From contig NZ_PIRF01000001.1 in the NCBI RefSeq assembly GCF_003049705.1, positions 248,001-312,000 on the forward strand: a stretch of 64,000 bases of DNA, read 5' to 3'. The translations under genes were made by a program, and so were the position numbers. The notes beneath the pieces were generated by a model, which was not told where the DNA came from, did no database searches, and worked only from the letters and a program-made list of their open reading frames with translations. Of the stretch, positions 47,871 through 56,970 are shown one piece after another. Each line of letters opens with the position of its first letter. The first letter of the stretch is position 1. The DNA is from Campylobacter concisus. Its GTDB lineage: Bacteria; Campylobacterota; Campylobacteria; Campylobacterales; Campylobacteraceae.

Positions 47871-49259
47871 ATGAGGTTTTTTGGACTTCTAGGCTTGTTT
47901 TTCGCGATGGCTTTTGGTGCTGATGGAGAAACCGCAGCTATTGACTTAACTACTACGTGGGCAGGAATTTTATCGCTTATAATTTTTATTGTTGGATATT
48001 TTTTCATAGCAGCAGAAGAAAATTTCCATATCGATAAGGCAAAACCTGCTATCTTTATCGGTACGTTTATGTTCCTACTTATCGGCGTTTATATGCTTAT
48101 AAATGGCATGGATGTGCATTCGCTTGAACATGAGGTAAATCACCTGATTTTAGAGATCGCTCAGATCGTATTTTTCTTGATGGTGGCGATGACTTTTATA
48201 GAAGCACTTATAGAAAGAGACGTATTTAATGCACTTAAATATAATCTCGTATCAAAAGGCTATACTTATAGAAAGCTATTTTGGCTAACTGGTATTTTGG
48301 CATTTTTCATAAGTCCAGTAGCTGATAACCTAACAACAGCGCTTATTCTTTCAACCGTTCTTCTAACGATAGATAGAAATAATACAAATTTCCTAGTAGC
48401 TGGTGCGATAAACATTGTCGTAGCAGCAAATGCAGGTGGAGCATGGAGTCCATTTGGCGATATCACTACGCTTATGGTTTGGGCAGCAGGTAAGTCACCA
48501 TTCCTAGACTTTTTCGCACTTTTCCCAGCATCTATTATTGGCTGGCTTGTAACAGCATTTTTACTTTCTCGCGTAGTGCCAAGTACTGCACCGCATTTTG
48601 ATGTGGCAAACGAGCCAAAAGTTGTTATCAAAAAAGGTGGCAAAGCAGTTATCTTTATAGGCGCATTTACTATCTTTTGTGCTGTTATGATGCACCAGCT
48701 TTTCCACTTGCCAGCGATGTGGGGCATGATGTTTGGTTTCTCACTACTTAGTCTTTATACTTACTATTTCAAAAAAGCTCACAAAAATGAAGAGCCAATG
48801 CATGTATTTCACTATATGTCAAAGATCGAAAACAACACACTATTTTTCTTCTTTGGAATTTTAGCTGCAGTTGGTGCTCTTCATTTTGCTGGATTTTTAA
48901 ATTACGCTGTATCACTTTATGATAAATTTGGCTCAACTGCTGTAAATATCGGAGTTGGATTCCTTTCAGCAATCGTTGATAACGTCCCTGTTATGTCAGC
49001 TGTCTTAAAAGCAAATCCAGCTATGGGAGCTGATGCAGGCGAGGCAATGAGTCAGTGGCTATTAGTGACACTAACTGCTGGTATTGGTGGTTCGATGATC
49101 AGCTTTGGTTCAGCAGCTGGTGTTGGAGTAATGGGTAAATTAAAAGGAATTTATACCTTTGGTGCACATATGAAATACGCTTGGATGGTGGTTCTAGGAT
49201 ATATCGTATCGATCATTGTTTGGTATGTGCAGTTTGAAATTTTTCATATCTATTTTTAA
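47871..49259 (+). CDS. nhaD: sodium/proton antiporter NhaD
   Basis: Multi-pass membrane antiporter of the NhaD/ArsB superfamily that exports Na+ in exchange for H+. An N-terminal signal-like segment is followed by about 12 hydrophobic helices; conserved membrane motifs are SPVADNLTTALILSTVLL, NIVVAANAGGAWSPFGDITTLMVWAAG and SAIVDNVPVMSAVLKANP, with further GSMISFGSAAGVGVMG. Length 462 is usual. The ATG has an AAGGAGAG site. guaA begins ten bases after the stop. Confidence 0.9.
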   Translation: MRFFGLLGLFFAMAFGADGETAAIDLTTTWAGILSLIIFIVGYFFIAAEENFHIDKAKPAIFIGTFMFLLIGVYMLINGMDVHSLEHEVNHLILEIAQIVFFLMVAMTFIEALIERDVFNALKYNLVSKGYTYRKLFWLTGILAFFISPVADNLTTALILSTVLLTIDRNNTNFLVAGAINIVVAANAGGAWSPFGDITTLMVWAAGKSPFLDFFALFPASIIGWLVTAFLLSRVVPSTAPHFDVANEPKVVIKKGGKAVIFIGAFTIFCAVMMHQLFHLPAMWGMMFGFSLLSLYTYYFKKAHKNEEPMHVFHYMSKIENNTLFFFFGILAAVGALHFAGFLNYAVSLYDKFGSTAVNIGVGFLSAIVDNVPVMSAVLKANPAMGADAGEAMSQWLLVTLTAGIGGSMISFGSAAGVGVMGKLKGIYTFGAHMKYAWMVVLGYIVSIIVWYVQFEIFHIYF

Positions 49260-49269
49260 AAGGTTATAA

Positions 49270-50802
49270 ATGAACAATACGATTATAGTTTTGGATTTTG
49301 GTTCGCAATACACTCAGCTAATAGCTAGAAGGCTAAGAGAAGAGGGCGTCTACACTGAAATTTTGCCATTTAATGCAAAGCTTAGTGAGATAAAGGCGAA
49401 AGAGCCAAAAGGTATCATTTTAAGTGGCGGTCCAGCTAGTGTTTATGCTAAAGATGCTTATTTTTGCGATAACGGCGTCTTTGAGTTAAATATCCCTATA
49501 CTTGGCGTTTGCTACGGCATGCAGCTACTTGCTCACACACATGGAGCTGAGGTTTTAGCGGCTGATCAAAAAGAGTATGGCAAAGCAGAGCTTAATGCTA
49601 TTAAAGAGCATGAGCTATTTAAAGATACACCTTCAAAACAAATCGTATGGATGAGTCATAGTGACTATGTAAAGGACTTGCCAGAGGGCTTTGAAGTGAT
49701 CGCTGTTAGTGAAAATTCGCCTTATTGTGCTTTTGGTGATGATAAACGAAAATTTTATGCGATCCAGTTTCACGCAGAGGTACAACACAGCGAATATGGC
49801 ACGCAAATTTTAAAGAATTTTGCTAAATATATTTGTGGTTGCGAGAGCACTTGGAATATGGGAAGCTTCGCTAAAAATAAGATAGAAGAGATAAGAAAAA
49901 CAGTTGGCACTCACAAGGTACTTTGTGCAGTTAGCGGTGGCGTGGATAGCTCTGTAACCGCGGCGCTTTTAGCAGCTGCTGTGCCTGAAAATTTGATCCT
50001 TGTCTTTGTCGATAACGGACTTCTTAGAACAAATGAAAGAGAGCAGGTTGAGGCTACATTTAGAACAAAGCTTGGTGTTGAGCTAGTTAGCATAGACGCG
50101 AGTGAGACCTTTCTTGGTCGCTTAGCTGGCGTCGTTGATCCTGAGAAAAAGCGCAAGATCATAGGTGAGACTTTTATAGAAATTTTTGAAAAAGAGGCTA
50201 AGAAGCATGGTGATGTGAAATTTTTAGCTCAAGGCACTCTTTATACTGATATCATCGAAAGCTCAGTCGTTGGCTCAAGCAAAACGATAAAGAGCCACCA
50301 CAACGTTGGGGGTTTGCCTGATTGGATGACATTTGAACTAATTGAACCACTAAGAGAAATTTTTAAAGATGAGGTTAGAAAGCTAGGTCTTGAGCTTGGA
50401 CTAAGTCGCGATTTAGTATTCCGTCATCCTTTCCCAGGACCGGGCCTTGCTATCCGCATCATGGGTGAAGTAAATAAACCAAGCCTAGAGCTACTTCGCA
50501 AAGCTGATGTGATCTTGCGTGATGAGCTAAAAAGTACTGGTTGGTATAACAAAACTTGGCAGGCTTTCTGCGTACTTTTAAATGTAAATTCTGTCGGAGT
50601 AATGGGCGATAACCGCACCTACGAAAACGCTGTTTGCGTGCGCGTGGTTGACGCGAGTGATGGCATGACTGCAAGCTTTTCAAGGCTTCCTTATGATCTA
50701 CTTGAAAACGTAAGCCGCCGCATTATAAACGAGGTAAACGGCATAAACCGTGTAGTTTACGATATCTCGAGCAAACCGCCTGCAACTATCGAGTGGGAGT
50801 AG
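49270..50802 (+). CDS. guaA: GMP synthase (glutamine-hydrolysing) GuaA
   Basis: Converts XMP to GMP. The glutaminase domain (1-~190) has Cys in [10 protein letters not shown] and His/Glu in [10 protein letters not shown]; the ATP-pyrophosphatase domain has the P loop [10 protein letters not shown]; the C-terminal dimerisation domain ends PPATIEWE as in nearly all bacterial GuaA. Length 510 is normal. The 3' end of guaA is a known integration site for genomic islands in several bacteria, and foreign-looking genes follow here. Confidence 0.97.
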   Translation: MNNTIIVLDFGSQYTQLIARRLREEGVYTEILPFNAKLSEIKAKEPKGIILSGGPASVYAKDAYFCDNGVFELNIPILGVCYGMQLLAHTHGAEVLAADQKEYGKAELNAIKEHELFKDTPSKQIVWMSHSDYVKDLPEGFEVIAVSENSPYCAFGDDKRKFYAIQFHAEVQHSEYGTQILKNFAKYICGCESTWNMGSFAKNKIEEIRKTVGTHKVLCAVSGGVDSSVTAALLAAAVPENLILVFVDNGLLRTNEREQVEATFRTKLGVELVSIDASETFLGRLAGVVDPEKKRKIIGETFIEIFEKEAKKHGDVKFLAQGTLYTDIIESSVVGSSKTIKSHHNVGGLPDWMTFELIEPLREIFKDEVRKLGLELGLSRDLVFRHPFPGPGLAIRIMGEVNKPSLELLRKADVILRDELKSTGWYNKTWQAFCVLLNVNSVGVMGDNRTYENAVCVRVVDASDGMTASFSRLPYDLLENVSRRIINEVNGINRVVYDISSKPPATIEWE

Positions 50803-51188
50803 AGTAACAAAAATATTTCTGCTGTAAAACCGTTGAAAATACAATATCACAACGGCTTACGGAAGCAAAAAGCTCCTTAGTGATACTATTTTGATACTAA
50901 AAGTAAGAAAAAGTAGGTTCCAAAGGGAGTTTTAAATTTAGATAAATTATTTAGAAAGCCTTCCATTATTTTGGTGGGAGGCTTTTGTGGAAACAGTGGT
51001 TAATAAATTTGAATAGGTTATAGTAATAAAAATCATTTGTATCTGAGCCCACTTTAACATACTAATAATGCAGGATATTCATTTATACCTTACCTAAACA
51101 AAAATTTAAATGCTATTAATAAATGCTTAAATTGTGATACATTGTATGGGATTTGTTTTGGTTTGAATATTTTGAAAGAAGCGTCAAC
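50803..51188. other. non-coding junction between guaA and the acquired genes
   Basis: No gene seen. It contains an inverted repeat CCGTTG/CAACGG (about 50830-50857), the phrase TGATACTATTTTGATACTA, which is a near-direct repeat of TGATACTA, the terminator at 50955-50985, and then AT-rich DNA with no match to flanking Campylobacter genes. I found no second copy of the guaA end (CGAGTGGGAGTAG) marking an island boundary, and no integrase remnant. Confidence 0.6.
50955..50985 (+). terminator. terminator downstream of guaA
   Basis: AAAGCCTTCC pairs with GGGAGGCTTT over ten bases (one wobble), followed by TTTTG. It lies 150 bases after the guaA stop. Confidence 0.65.
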
Positions 51189-51593
51189 ATGAGACACAAA
51201 GATACAAGAAGAGAATGTGAAGAGTTATGGGCAAAAAATAAATATTTTGTACTAAGCAAATCGCAAAAAGCATATCTGGAGATAAGGGAGTACTTGAAGG
51301 AAAAAGAACTGGATGTTGTATGGCTAAATGAAAAAATACAGGAAACAAGAGATATGAAGGAGAGCAAAAAAGATTTTAGTAATGCCATTCTTCATATATG
51401 GGGATATTTCAGAAAAGATGCAAATACAATTGAAAAACAGGTATTATTTGATATATTAAATGGATATATGGCAGGGGAGAATAGTCAGAAGGCTGTAATT
51501 GAATGCATTAACACTTTACTAAAGAAATACCCTAATGAATATTTAGAAAAATCAACCTTGTTAACAGGAGAAAAATATGAGACTATGGCATGA
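51189..51593 (+). CDS. YbgA-like protein (DUF1722)
   Basis: 135 residues matching the DUF1722/YbgA pattern by eye: ECEELWAKNKYFVLSKSQKAYLEIREYL, FSNAILHIWGYFRK, EKQVLFDILNGYMAG and a terminal PNEYLEKSTLL. The biochemical role is unknown; in many bacteria this domain is fused or linked to photolyase genes. I use ATG 51189; a TTG at 51153 is also in frame. The composition is very AT-rich with Firmicutes-like codon use, unlike guaA. It overlaps the next gene by 17 bases. Confidence 0.75.
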   Translation: MRHKDTRRECEELWAKNKYFVLSKSQKAYLEIREYLKEKELDVVWLNEKIQETRDMKESKKDFSNAILHIWGYFRKDANTIEKQVLFDILNGYMAGENSQKAVIECINTLLKKYPNEYLEKSTLLTGEKYETMA

Positions 51594-51945
51594 AAAACTT
51601 ATCCACTTATTGCCTAAAAATCAGCTTCTTGGACAACACAGGGAATGTTGTGCTTTGAGGGGCAATGGATGGAAAAAGAAACATAAAACCGTAGATTATG
51701 TGTTTACATATTCCCCATATCATCTTTTTATTTACCATGTATTGGTTATGGTGGAGATGGAAAAAAGAGGATATAAAGTTTCTGCGGAATGGAAAGATAA
51801 AAATTATAGAGGAAGGACGGCAGAAAAGTACAATAATCTTAAAGAGGAAATTATAGGCAGTCCAATTTACAAAGAGCACAATATCGAATATCTAGCTGAT
51901 TGCATAGAAAATTTAAGAAACAAAGGTATACATTTAAAAGTATAG
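51577..51945 (+). CDS. pyrimidine dimer DNA glycosylase-like protein (Pyr_excise)
   Basis: 122 residues resembling the T4 endonuclease V family of UV-damage glycosylases. MRLWHEKLIHLLPKNQLLGQHRE, CCALRGNGWKKKH and VDYVFTYSPYHLFIYHVLVMVEMEKRGY are typical of the bacterial branch, which is common in Firmicutes. A GGAG ribosome site inside the previous gene precedes the ATG. Pairing with a YbgA-like gene suggests a small UV-repair cassette. Transfer from a Firmicute is inferred from sequence character. Confidence 0.8.
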   Translation: MRLWHEKLIHLLPKNQLLGQHRECCALRGNGWKKKHKTVDYVFTYSPYHLFIYHVLVMVEMEKRGYKVSAEWKDKNYRGRTAEKYNNLKEEIIGSPIYKEHNIEYLADCIENLRNKGIHLKV

Positions 51946-51962
51946 AAGTTGTGGAAGAGTAA

Positions 51963-52290
51963 ATTGATATAAAAATAAAAGAAGTTGAAGATAAACTGGA
52001 AAAAGAATGTGCATCAAAAGAAATATTATATGACCTTTCAGAATGGTTTGGAATACCATAAAGCACAGAAGAGTATATTCGTGATTCGCAGGAAAAGCCT
52101 TTTCTCGCTTGTTATATGAATGATGAGTCGGTTGGTTTTGTTGTATAAATGCAACCGGCAAGGATTGTACAGATACTTTTGTAATTGGCATAAAAGATTC
52201 CATCAAATGGGTATTGGATTAGTGCTTAACGAAGCTTACAAAACTACGGCAAGGAAGCCGGGTTGCGCATATTAAAAACAGAAACTAAAA
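51963..52290 (+). pseudogene. broken GNAT-family N-acetyltransferase gene
   Basis: Conceptual translation gives IDIKIKEVEDKLEKE, then LYDLSEWFGIP, stop (TAA at 52059), STEEYIRDSQEKPFLACYMNDESVGFVV, another stop, and after a shift of frame RFHQMGIGLVLNEAYK, the acetyl-CoA-binding motif of GNAT enzymes. So the remnant has at least two stops and one or two frameshifts, and the first codon is ATT where ATG would be expected behind a GGAAGAG site. It is of the same Firmicutes type as the two genes before it and shows decay of the acquired segment. Confidence 0.75.
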
Positions 52291-52496
52291 AGATACTGTT
52301 ATAGAATAAAAGAAACAAATATGATATGGTAATTATTGAGTGAGAGTAGACACAAAAATCCCTTTATGAAATTTTCTGTAAATGGAACTTCTTTATACGC
52401 ATTGGTTTTAATTAGGATATATTTTATCTTTTTATTAACATTGGTCAATGAAATTTAGTTCTTAACCTTTTATAATTTTGCAAAAAAGGATATAAA
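52291..52496. promoter_or_regulatory. gap before the cupin gene with its promoter
   Basis: About 200 AT-rich bases without a gene. TATAAT at 52471-52476 sits 20 bases before the cupin ATG, with AAAGGA between. Nothing else was recognised. Together with the pseudogene this accounts for the 551-base stretch lacking an intact gene. Confidence 0.5.
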
Positions 52497-53141
52497 ATGA
52501 GTCAAATTTATAATCTAGACAAAGACACAAATATAGTTAAAAAAAGTGTCGTTAGCAAAAGGCTCTTTCAAAATAAAAACGCAAGCGTTGATATATACGC
52601 ATTTGACGAGGGTGAGGAGCTAGATCACGAGATGCTTTTTATAGATAGCCTTGCCTGGGTGATAGATGGCGAAGCGCAACTTGAGTATGGCAAAAAGCAG
52701 ATGAAGCTTGGGTATGATGAAGCCTGCCTTATCGAGGCAAAAATCTGGCGAAAACTCAAATTTACAAAGAAAACAAAATATTTACTAATAGATTTTAAGG
52801 AGAATGTTATGATAGATCATTTAGACAAAGCGAGTATTTTTTGCCTCGCAGATGCCGTTAGCTACGAGAGTGGCAAGATAGTTAGCAAGACGCTTGTTAA
52901 AAATGAGAATGGCTCGATGTCACTGCTTAGTTTTGACAAAGACCAAGAGCTCTCGACCCACGCAGCTCCAGGCGATGCACTACTTATCGCACTTGATGGC
53001 GAGATGAAGCTAACTATTGGTGATGAACATTTTGATATCAAAAAAGGCGATACCATCGTGCTTCCAGGCAAAATACCACACGGATTAAAGATAAAAGATA
53101 AATTTAAAATGCTCTTAATCGTCACTAAAGACAAAATGTAA
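52497..53141 (+). CDS. bicupin-domain protein
   Basis: 214 residues forming two cupin domains (roughly 1-100 and 105-214). The second is clearer: LSFDKDQELSTHAAPGDALLIALDGEMKLTIGD followed by IKKGDTIVLPGKIPHGLKI, with His residues suited to metal binding. The first (FDEGEELDHEMLFIDSLAWVIDGEAQLEYG) keeps one His. Such proteins store or sense small molecules or act as simple enzymes; no substrate can be named. It has its own promoter and terminator, and its codon use matches the host genome. Confidence 0.75.
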   Translation: MSQIYNLDKDTNIVKKSVVSKRLFQNKNASVDIYAFDEGEELDHEMLFIDSLAWVIDGEAQLEYGKKQMKLGYDEACLIEAKIWRKLKFTKKTKYLLIDFKENVMIDHLDKASIFCLADAVSYESGKIVSKTLVKNENGSMSLLSFDKDQELSTHAAPGDALLIALDGEMKLTIGDEHFDIKKGDTIVLPGKIPHGLKIKDKFKMLLIVTKDKM

Positions 53142-53145
53142 TACC

Positions 53146-53165
53146 AAGCCCTATCTTTAGGGCTT
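53146..53165 (+). terminator. terminator after the cupin gene
   Basis: Perfect 8-base stem AAGCCCTA/TAGGGCTT with loop TCTT and a following TT-rich tail, five bases after the stop codon. Confidence 0.8.
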
Positions 53166-53223
53166 TTATATTTTATATATCACGTTAAATTTACCCTTAA
53201 TAACCCAAAAAGCAAAGTCATAA

Positions 53224-53229
53224 TATAAT
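53224..53229 (+). promoter_or_regulatory. -10 box of the MFS transporter gene
   Basis: TATAAT 26 bases before the ATG, downstream of the cupin terminator. Confidence 0.5.
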
Positions 53230-53254
53230 CTCTTTTAAAATTTAAAGAAAAACT

Positions 53255-54415
53255 ATGAAAAAAGAAAATTCCAAGCTATTTTTATTGCTATTTTTAGGTG
53301 CCCTCTCTGCATTTGGACCATTTGTTACAGATCTTTATTTGCCAGCACTTCCGGCTATTACCGAGTGGTTTAAAACAAGTGTCACAGCTACGCAATTAAC
53401 GATCACGACATCGATGGCAGGCTTAGCCATAGGTCAGCTCATAGTTGGCCCAATAAGTGATAAATTTGGCCGAAAACTGCCCCTTACCATCTCGCTCATC
53501 GTCTATACTATAAGCACTATTTTTATATTTTTCTCGCAAAATATCCAGTTTTTTATCTTTATGAGAATTATTCAAGGGCTTGCAAGTGCCGGCAGCTTAG
53601 TCATCTCAAGAGCCGTTGTGAGCGACCTTTATAAGGGCCATGAAATGACTAAATTTTTTAGTCTTATGATGGTCGTAAATGGTCTTGCCCCGATACTCTC
53701 GCCAATTGGTGGCAGCTTGCTACTTAAATTTACCGACTGGCGCGGCATCTTTATGGCGCTAACCATCATTGGTATTTTGCTTTTTATCGCAAATTTTTAT
53801 TTCAAAGAGAGCTTAAGCCAGTCAAATCGCTTAAAAATGCCTTTGCTAGTGACTTATAGTGTTTTTGGAAAAATTTTAAGAAAGAAAAAATTTATGCTTT
53901 TCGTAAGCATTCAGACATTTGCGATGGGCGCGATGTTTGCCTATATAGCGTCATCTTCGTTTATCTTTCAAGAATTTTATTCTTTAAGTCCAGTAAGCTA
54001 TAGCTTTTGCTTTGCTTCAAATGGTTTAGGGCTTGTTATAGGAGCAAGGCTTGCTAGTCTTTTAAATGAGAGAAAAGCACTTAAAACCGGGCTTTTTGGC
54101 ACCTTATTTGCTAGCATTTTTATTGCTTTCATGCTTTGCTTTAAATTTGAAGTGATCGGCGTCATTATCGCATTTTTCTTATTACTTCTTTTTACAGGAT
54201 TTGTCTTGCCAACTGCTTCATCGCTAGCTATGAACGAAGGCAGAGAATACGCGGGCTCAGCCTCAGCGATACTTGGATTTTGCCCATTTTTCTTAGGCGG
54301 TGTCGTCTCTCCGCTAGTTGGGCTTGGCGATATATTTTATTCGACTTCTATTGTTATTTTAGCCTGCACATTACTTGCTTTGATGTCTTTTTTAAGGTTA
54401 AAAAGAGTTGCATAA
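53255..54415 (+). CDS. Bcr/CflA-family multidrug efflux transporter (MFS)
   Basis: Proton-driven exporter of 386 residues with about 12 TM helices. The Bcr/CflA signature is complete: DLYLPALPAITEWF after helix 1, GQLIVGPISDKFGRKLPL (motif A) between helices 2 and 3, and RIIQGLASAGSLVISRAVVSDLY (motif C-like). Bcr-type pumps export drugs such as bicyclomycin or chloramphenicol or small metabolites; the substrate here is not predictable. hemD overlaps its end by eight bases. Confidence 0.88.
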   Translation: MKKENSKLFLLLFLGALSAFGPFVTDLYLPALPAITEWFKTSVTATQLTITTSMAGLAIGQLIVGPISDKFGRKLPLTISLIVYTISTIFIFFSQNIQFFIFMRIIQGLASAGSLVISRAVVSDLYKGHEMTKFFSLMMVVNGLAPILSPIGGSLLLKFTDWRGIFMALTIIGILLFIANFYFKESLSQSNRLKMPLLVTYSVFGKILRKKKFMLFVSIQTFAMGAMFAYIASSSFIFQEFYSLSPVSYSFCFASNGLGLVIGARLASLLNERKALKTGLFGTLFASIFIAFMLCFKFEVIGVIIAFFLLLLFTGFVLPTASSLAMNEGREYAGSASAILGFCPFFLGGVVSPLVGLGDIFYSTSIVILACTLLALMSFLRLKRVA

Positions 54416-55046
54416 AATTTATCTTATTTCAAATACAAAAACGACTGATGAGAGCGTTATAAATTTAAGTGTTAGCAAGATCGAGTTTTTAAAATTTGAA
54501 TTAAATTTAAGTGACTATGACGTACTGGTAGCTACTTCTAAAAATGCTTTTAATGCATTAAAATTTAATGGCATTTCGCCTATAAATTTGCCAGTCTTTG
54601 CCATTGCAAATAGTTGTGCGTCGGCCGCAAGAGAGTTTGGATTTAGTGAAATTTATACCGGAAAGAACGCTCACGGAGACGACTTTGCAAAGGAAATTTT
54701 GCCACTTTTAAAAGGTAAAAATGTTCTTTATCTAAAGGGTAAAGATAGTGCTTCAAATTTCTTAGAAATTTTGCAAAATGGCGGCGTAAATATAAAAGCG
54801 ATCATCGCCTATGAAAATGTCTTAAATCCTTGCAAAATGGAGCTAAAACCACCAAAAAATAGTATCTTGATCTTCGCTTCTCCGCTAAATGTCAAAAATT
54901 TTCTTAGTAATTTTGGCTGGGATGAGAGCTATCAAGCGATAAGCATTGGAAAGGTCACTGCAAAAGAGCTAAAATTTACCGAGCCAATAGTGAGCCAAAG
55001 TCAAGATATAAACGCTTGTATCGCGCTTGCCAAAACATTACTTTAA
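54408..55046 (+). CDS. hemD: uroporphyrinogen-III synthase HemD
   Basis: Cyclises hydroxymethylbilane in haem synthesis. The family is poorly conserved in sequence; support comes from the two-domain layout, DVLVATSKNAFNAL near residue 38, VLYLKGKDSASNFLEIL near 105, IIAYENV and LIFASPLNVKNFL near 155, and AISIGKVTAKEL near 187. The start is TTG 54408, translationally coupled to the transporter gene. Length 212 is typical for this class. Confidence 0.85.
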   Translation: MHKIYLISNTKTTDESVINLSVSKIEFLKFELNLSDYDVLVATSKNAFNALKFNGISPINLPVFAIANSCASAAREFGFSEIYTGKNAHGDDFAKEILPLLKGKNVLYLKGKDSASNFLEILQNGGVNIKAIIAYENVLNPCKMELKPPKNSILIFASPLNVKNFLSNFGWDESYQAISIGKVTAKELKFTEPIVSQSQDINACIALAKTLL

Positions 55047-55058
55047 GCAAAGAATTTA

Positions 55059-55064
55059 TATAAT
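55059..55064 (+). promoter_or_regulatory. -10 box of the 6S-like RNA gene
   Basis: TATAAT placed seven bases before the first base of the outer RNA stem (55071), 13 bases after the hemD stop. Confidence 0.65.
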
Positions 55065-55070
55065 TTTATT

Positions 55071-55262
55071 GCCTGAGTGAAGCGAGTCAGCATTTTACGG
55101 GGTCCAACACTTTTTTGTTAGCGAAAAGGTATGGGTGCCTTGTGATGTGGCTTCGTTTGAGTCTGAAAAGGCGAGAAGTTGCAACCGTTTGGTATCCATC
55201 TATTTGCAAGATTGGCTTTGTTTATGGGCCACTCTTCTATGCGACGCCCACTCGGGTTTTTT
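55071..55262 (+). ncRNA. ssrS: 6S RNA (equivalent to the 'PurD' RNA motif)
   Basis: A non-coding stretch of about 190 bases between hemD and purD. Its first bases CCTGAGTG (55072-55079) pair with CACTCGGG (55249-55256) near the end, giving the closing stem of a long rod, and six T follow as a terminator. A perfect -10 box places the start at 55071. Size, closed ends and independent transcription fit 6S RNA, which binds RNA polymerase. As I remember it, the 6S RNA of H. pylori and a candidate epsilonproteobacterial 'PurD' motif both lie directly upstream of purD. The interior fold was not computed. No reading frame of note is present. Confidence 0.72.
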
Positions 55263-55279
55263 AAATTTACGGAGATGAA

Positions 55280-56524
55280 ATGAATATTCTCATAATAGGA
55301 AGTGGCGGCCGCGAATACGCCATTGCTCTAAAACTAAAAAACGAAAAAAATATAAATTTATACTTTGCGCCGGGAAATGGTGCAACCTCACGCCTTGGTG
55401 AGAATTTGAAGATAAAAGACTTTTATGAGCTTGCAAAATTTGCTAAACAAAATGATATTGCTCTAACTATCGTGGGCCCTGAAGCACCGCTTAGTGAAGG
55501 TGTAGTGGATATCTTTAAAAAAGAGGGCTTGCTTATATTTGGACCAAGCAAAGCAGCTGCTAGACTTGAAGCTAGCAAAGCCTACATGAAGGACTTTTTG
55601 GCTAGAAATAACATAAAAACCGCAAGATATTTAAATACAGATGATAAAGAAAAAGCATTTAAATTTATTGATACCCTAAGCGCGCCGATGGTCGTAAAGG
55701 CCGATGGCCTTTGTGCTGGCAAAGGCGTTATAATCGCAAATTCTAAAGAGGAGGCCAAAGAGGCAGTTAGCGACATGTTAAGTGGAGCTAGCTTTGGCGA
55801 GGCTGGTAAATTTGTGGTAGTTGAAGAGTTTTTGGATGGCTTTGAGCTAAGTTTTTTTGCCATTTGCGACGGAGAAAATTTTGTAAGCTTGCCAGTAGCT
55901 CAAGATCATAAACGTCTGCTTGATAATGACGAAGGTCCAAATACTGGTGGCATGGGTGCTTATGCTCCAAGTCCGCTTGCTTCAAAAGAACTTATAAAAA
56001 GGGTCGAAGAAGAGATTGTAAAGCCAACTTTAAAAGGGATGAAAAACGAGGGCAGTCCATTTTGTGGAGTGCTTTTTGTGGGACTGATGATTGTGAAAAA
56101 TGAGCCTTATGTGCTTGAGTTTAACGTGAGATTTGGCGATCCAGAGTGCGAGGTCTTGATGCCGTTAATAGACGGGGATCTGAGTGAAATTTTACTAAAC
56201 GCTGCAAAAGGTGAGCTAAAGCCCATAAGATTAAAAGATGAATTTGTAGTTGGCGTTGTGATGGCTAGTAAGAACTATCCGTATAAAAGTAGTCCAAAAG
56301 CTAAAATTTCAGTTTTAAATGATGTAAAAGATGCTCACATTGCTTATGCTGGTGTTAGCGAGCAAGGCGGAGAAATTTATGCAGATGGTGGCAGAGTATT
56401 AGTCTGCGTGGCCACTGCGAAGAGTATAAAAGAGGCACGTGATAGAGCTTATGAGCTTTGCGAAAATGTAAAATTTGACGGAGCACATTATAGAAAAGAT
56501 ATTGCCTGGCAGGCATTAAAATGA
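55280..56524 (+). CDS. purD: phosphoribosylamine-glycine ligase PurD
   Basis: ATP-grasp ligase making glycinamide ribonucleotide in purine synthesis. Seen are the opening [49 protein letters not shown] (ATP loop), [23 protein letters not shown] and [17 protein letters not shown] (metal binding). Length 414 is normal. A GGAGATGAA ribosome site precedes the ATG; the upstream RNA ends in a terminator, so purD expression may depend on readthrough. It overlaps the RDD gene by four bases. Confidence 0.96.
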   Translation: MNILIIGSGGREYAIALKLKNEKNINLYFAPGNGATSRLGENLKIKDFYELAKFAKQNDIALTIVGPEAPLSEGVVDIFKKEGLLIFGPSKAAARLEASKAYMKDFLARNNIKTARYLNTDDKEKAFKFIDTLSAPMVVKADGLCAGKGVIIANSKEEAKEAVSDMLSGASFGEAGKFVVVEEFLDGFELSFFAICDGENFVSLPVAQDHKRLLDNDEGPNTGGMGAYAPSPLASKELIKRVEEEIVKPTLKGMKNEGSPFCGVLFVGLMIVKNEPYVLEFNVRFGDPECEVLMPLIDGDLSEILLNAAKGELKPIRLKDEFVVGVVMASKNYPYKSSPKAKISVLNDVKDAHIAYAGVSEQGGEIYADGGRVLVCVATAKSIKEARDRAYELCENVKFDGAHYRKDIAWQALK

Positions 56525-56970
56525 GTATGCAGATAGTTGAAAAACTTGAAAAAGAAGAAATTTCGCTAGCGCCATTTTCAAAAAGAGTGCTAGCTTACTC
56601 AATTGATGAATGTATTGTTTCTTTTTTGTTTTTGATCATTTACTGGGATGCCTTTTTGTCGGTTATGAGCTATGATGAAGCCAGAAATTTGACTTTAAAT
56701 TTCTTTTGGCAAATAGTCGCACTAAAGATTATTTATCATACATTTTTTGTTTGGTATTATGGCGCGAGTCTTGGGCAAATGCTAACAAAGACGATGTGCA
56801 TTAATGTAGAAATTTTAGATAGACCAAATTTTATTTCAAGCTTGGTAAGAGCGATTTTTAGGTTGGTTAGTGAAGCTTGTTTTTATCTTGGTTTTGCATG
56901 GGCATTTGCAAATCCAGCTAGGCAGACTTGGCAAGACAAAATAGCAAAAACAGTGGTGATAAATGCGTAA
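56521..56970 (+). CDS. RDD-family membrane protein
   Basis: 149 residues with three hydrophobic helices. The RDD pattern is present as [26 protein letters not shown] (Arg and Asp of the family) and [22 protein letters not shown], with the terminal [14 protein letters not shown]. The function of the family is mostly unknown, though some members transport small solutes. It is coupled to purD and overlaps lptD by eight bases, as part of a purD-to-pnp operon. Confidence 0.85.
   Translation: MSMQIVEKLEKEEISLAPFSKRVLAYSIDECIVSFLFLIIYWDAFLSVMSYDEARNLTLNFFWQIVALKIIYHTFFVWYYGASLGQMLTKTMCINVEILDRPNFISSLVRAIFRLVSEACFYLGFAWAFANPARQTWQDKIAKTVVINA

Noticed and set aside
50789-50802. Island attachment repeat at the guaA 3' end
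   Set aside because: I looked for another copy of the end CGAGTGGGAGTAG up to 52500 and found none, so an att pair cannot be claimed.
55071-55262. Purine riboswitch for purD
   Set aside because: Closed outer stem, own promoter and terminator, and size favour 6S RNA; the short conserved purine aptamer core was not seen.
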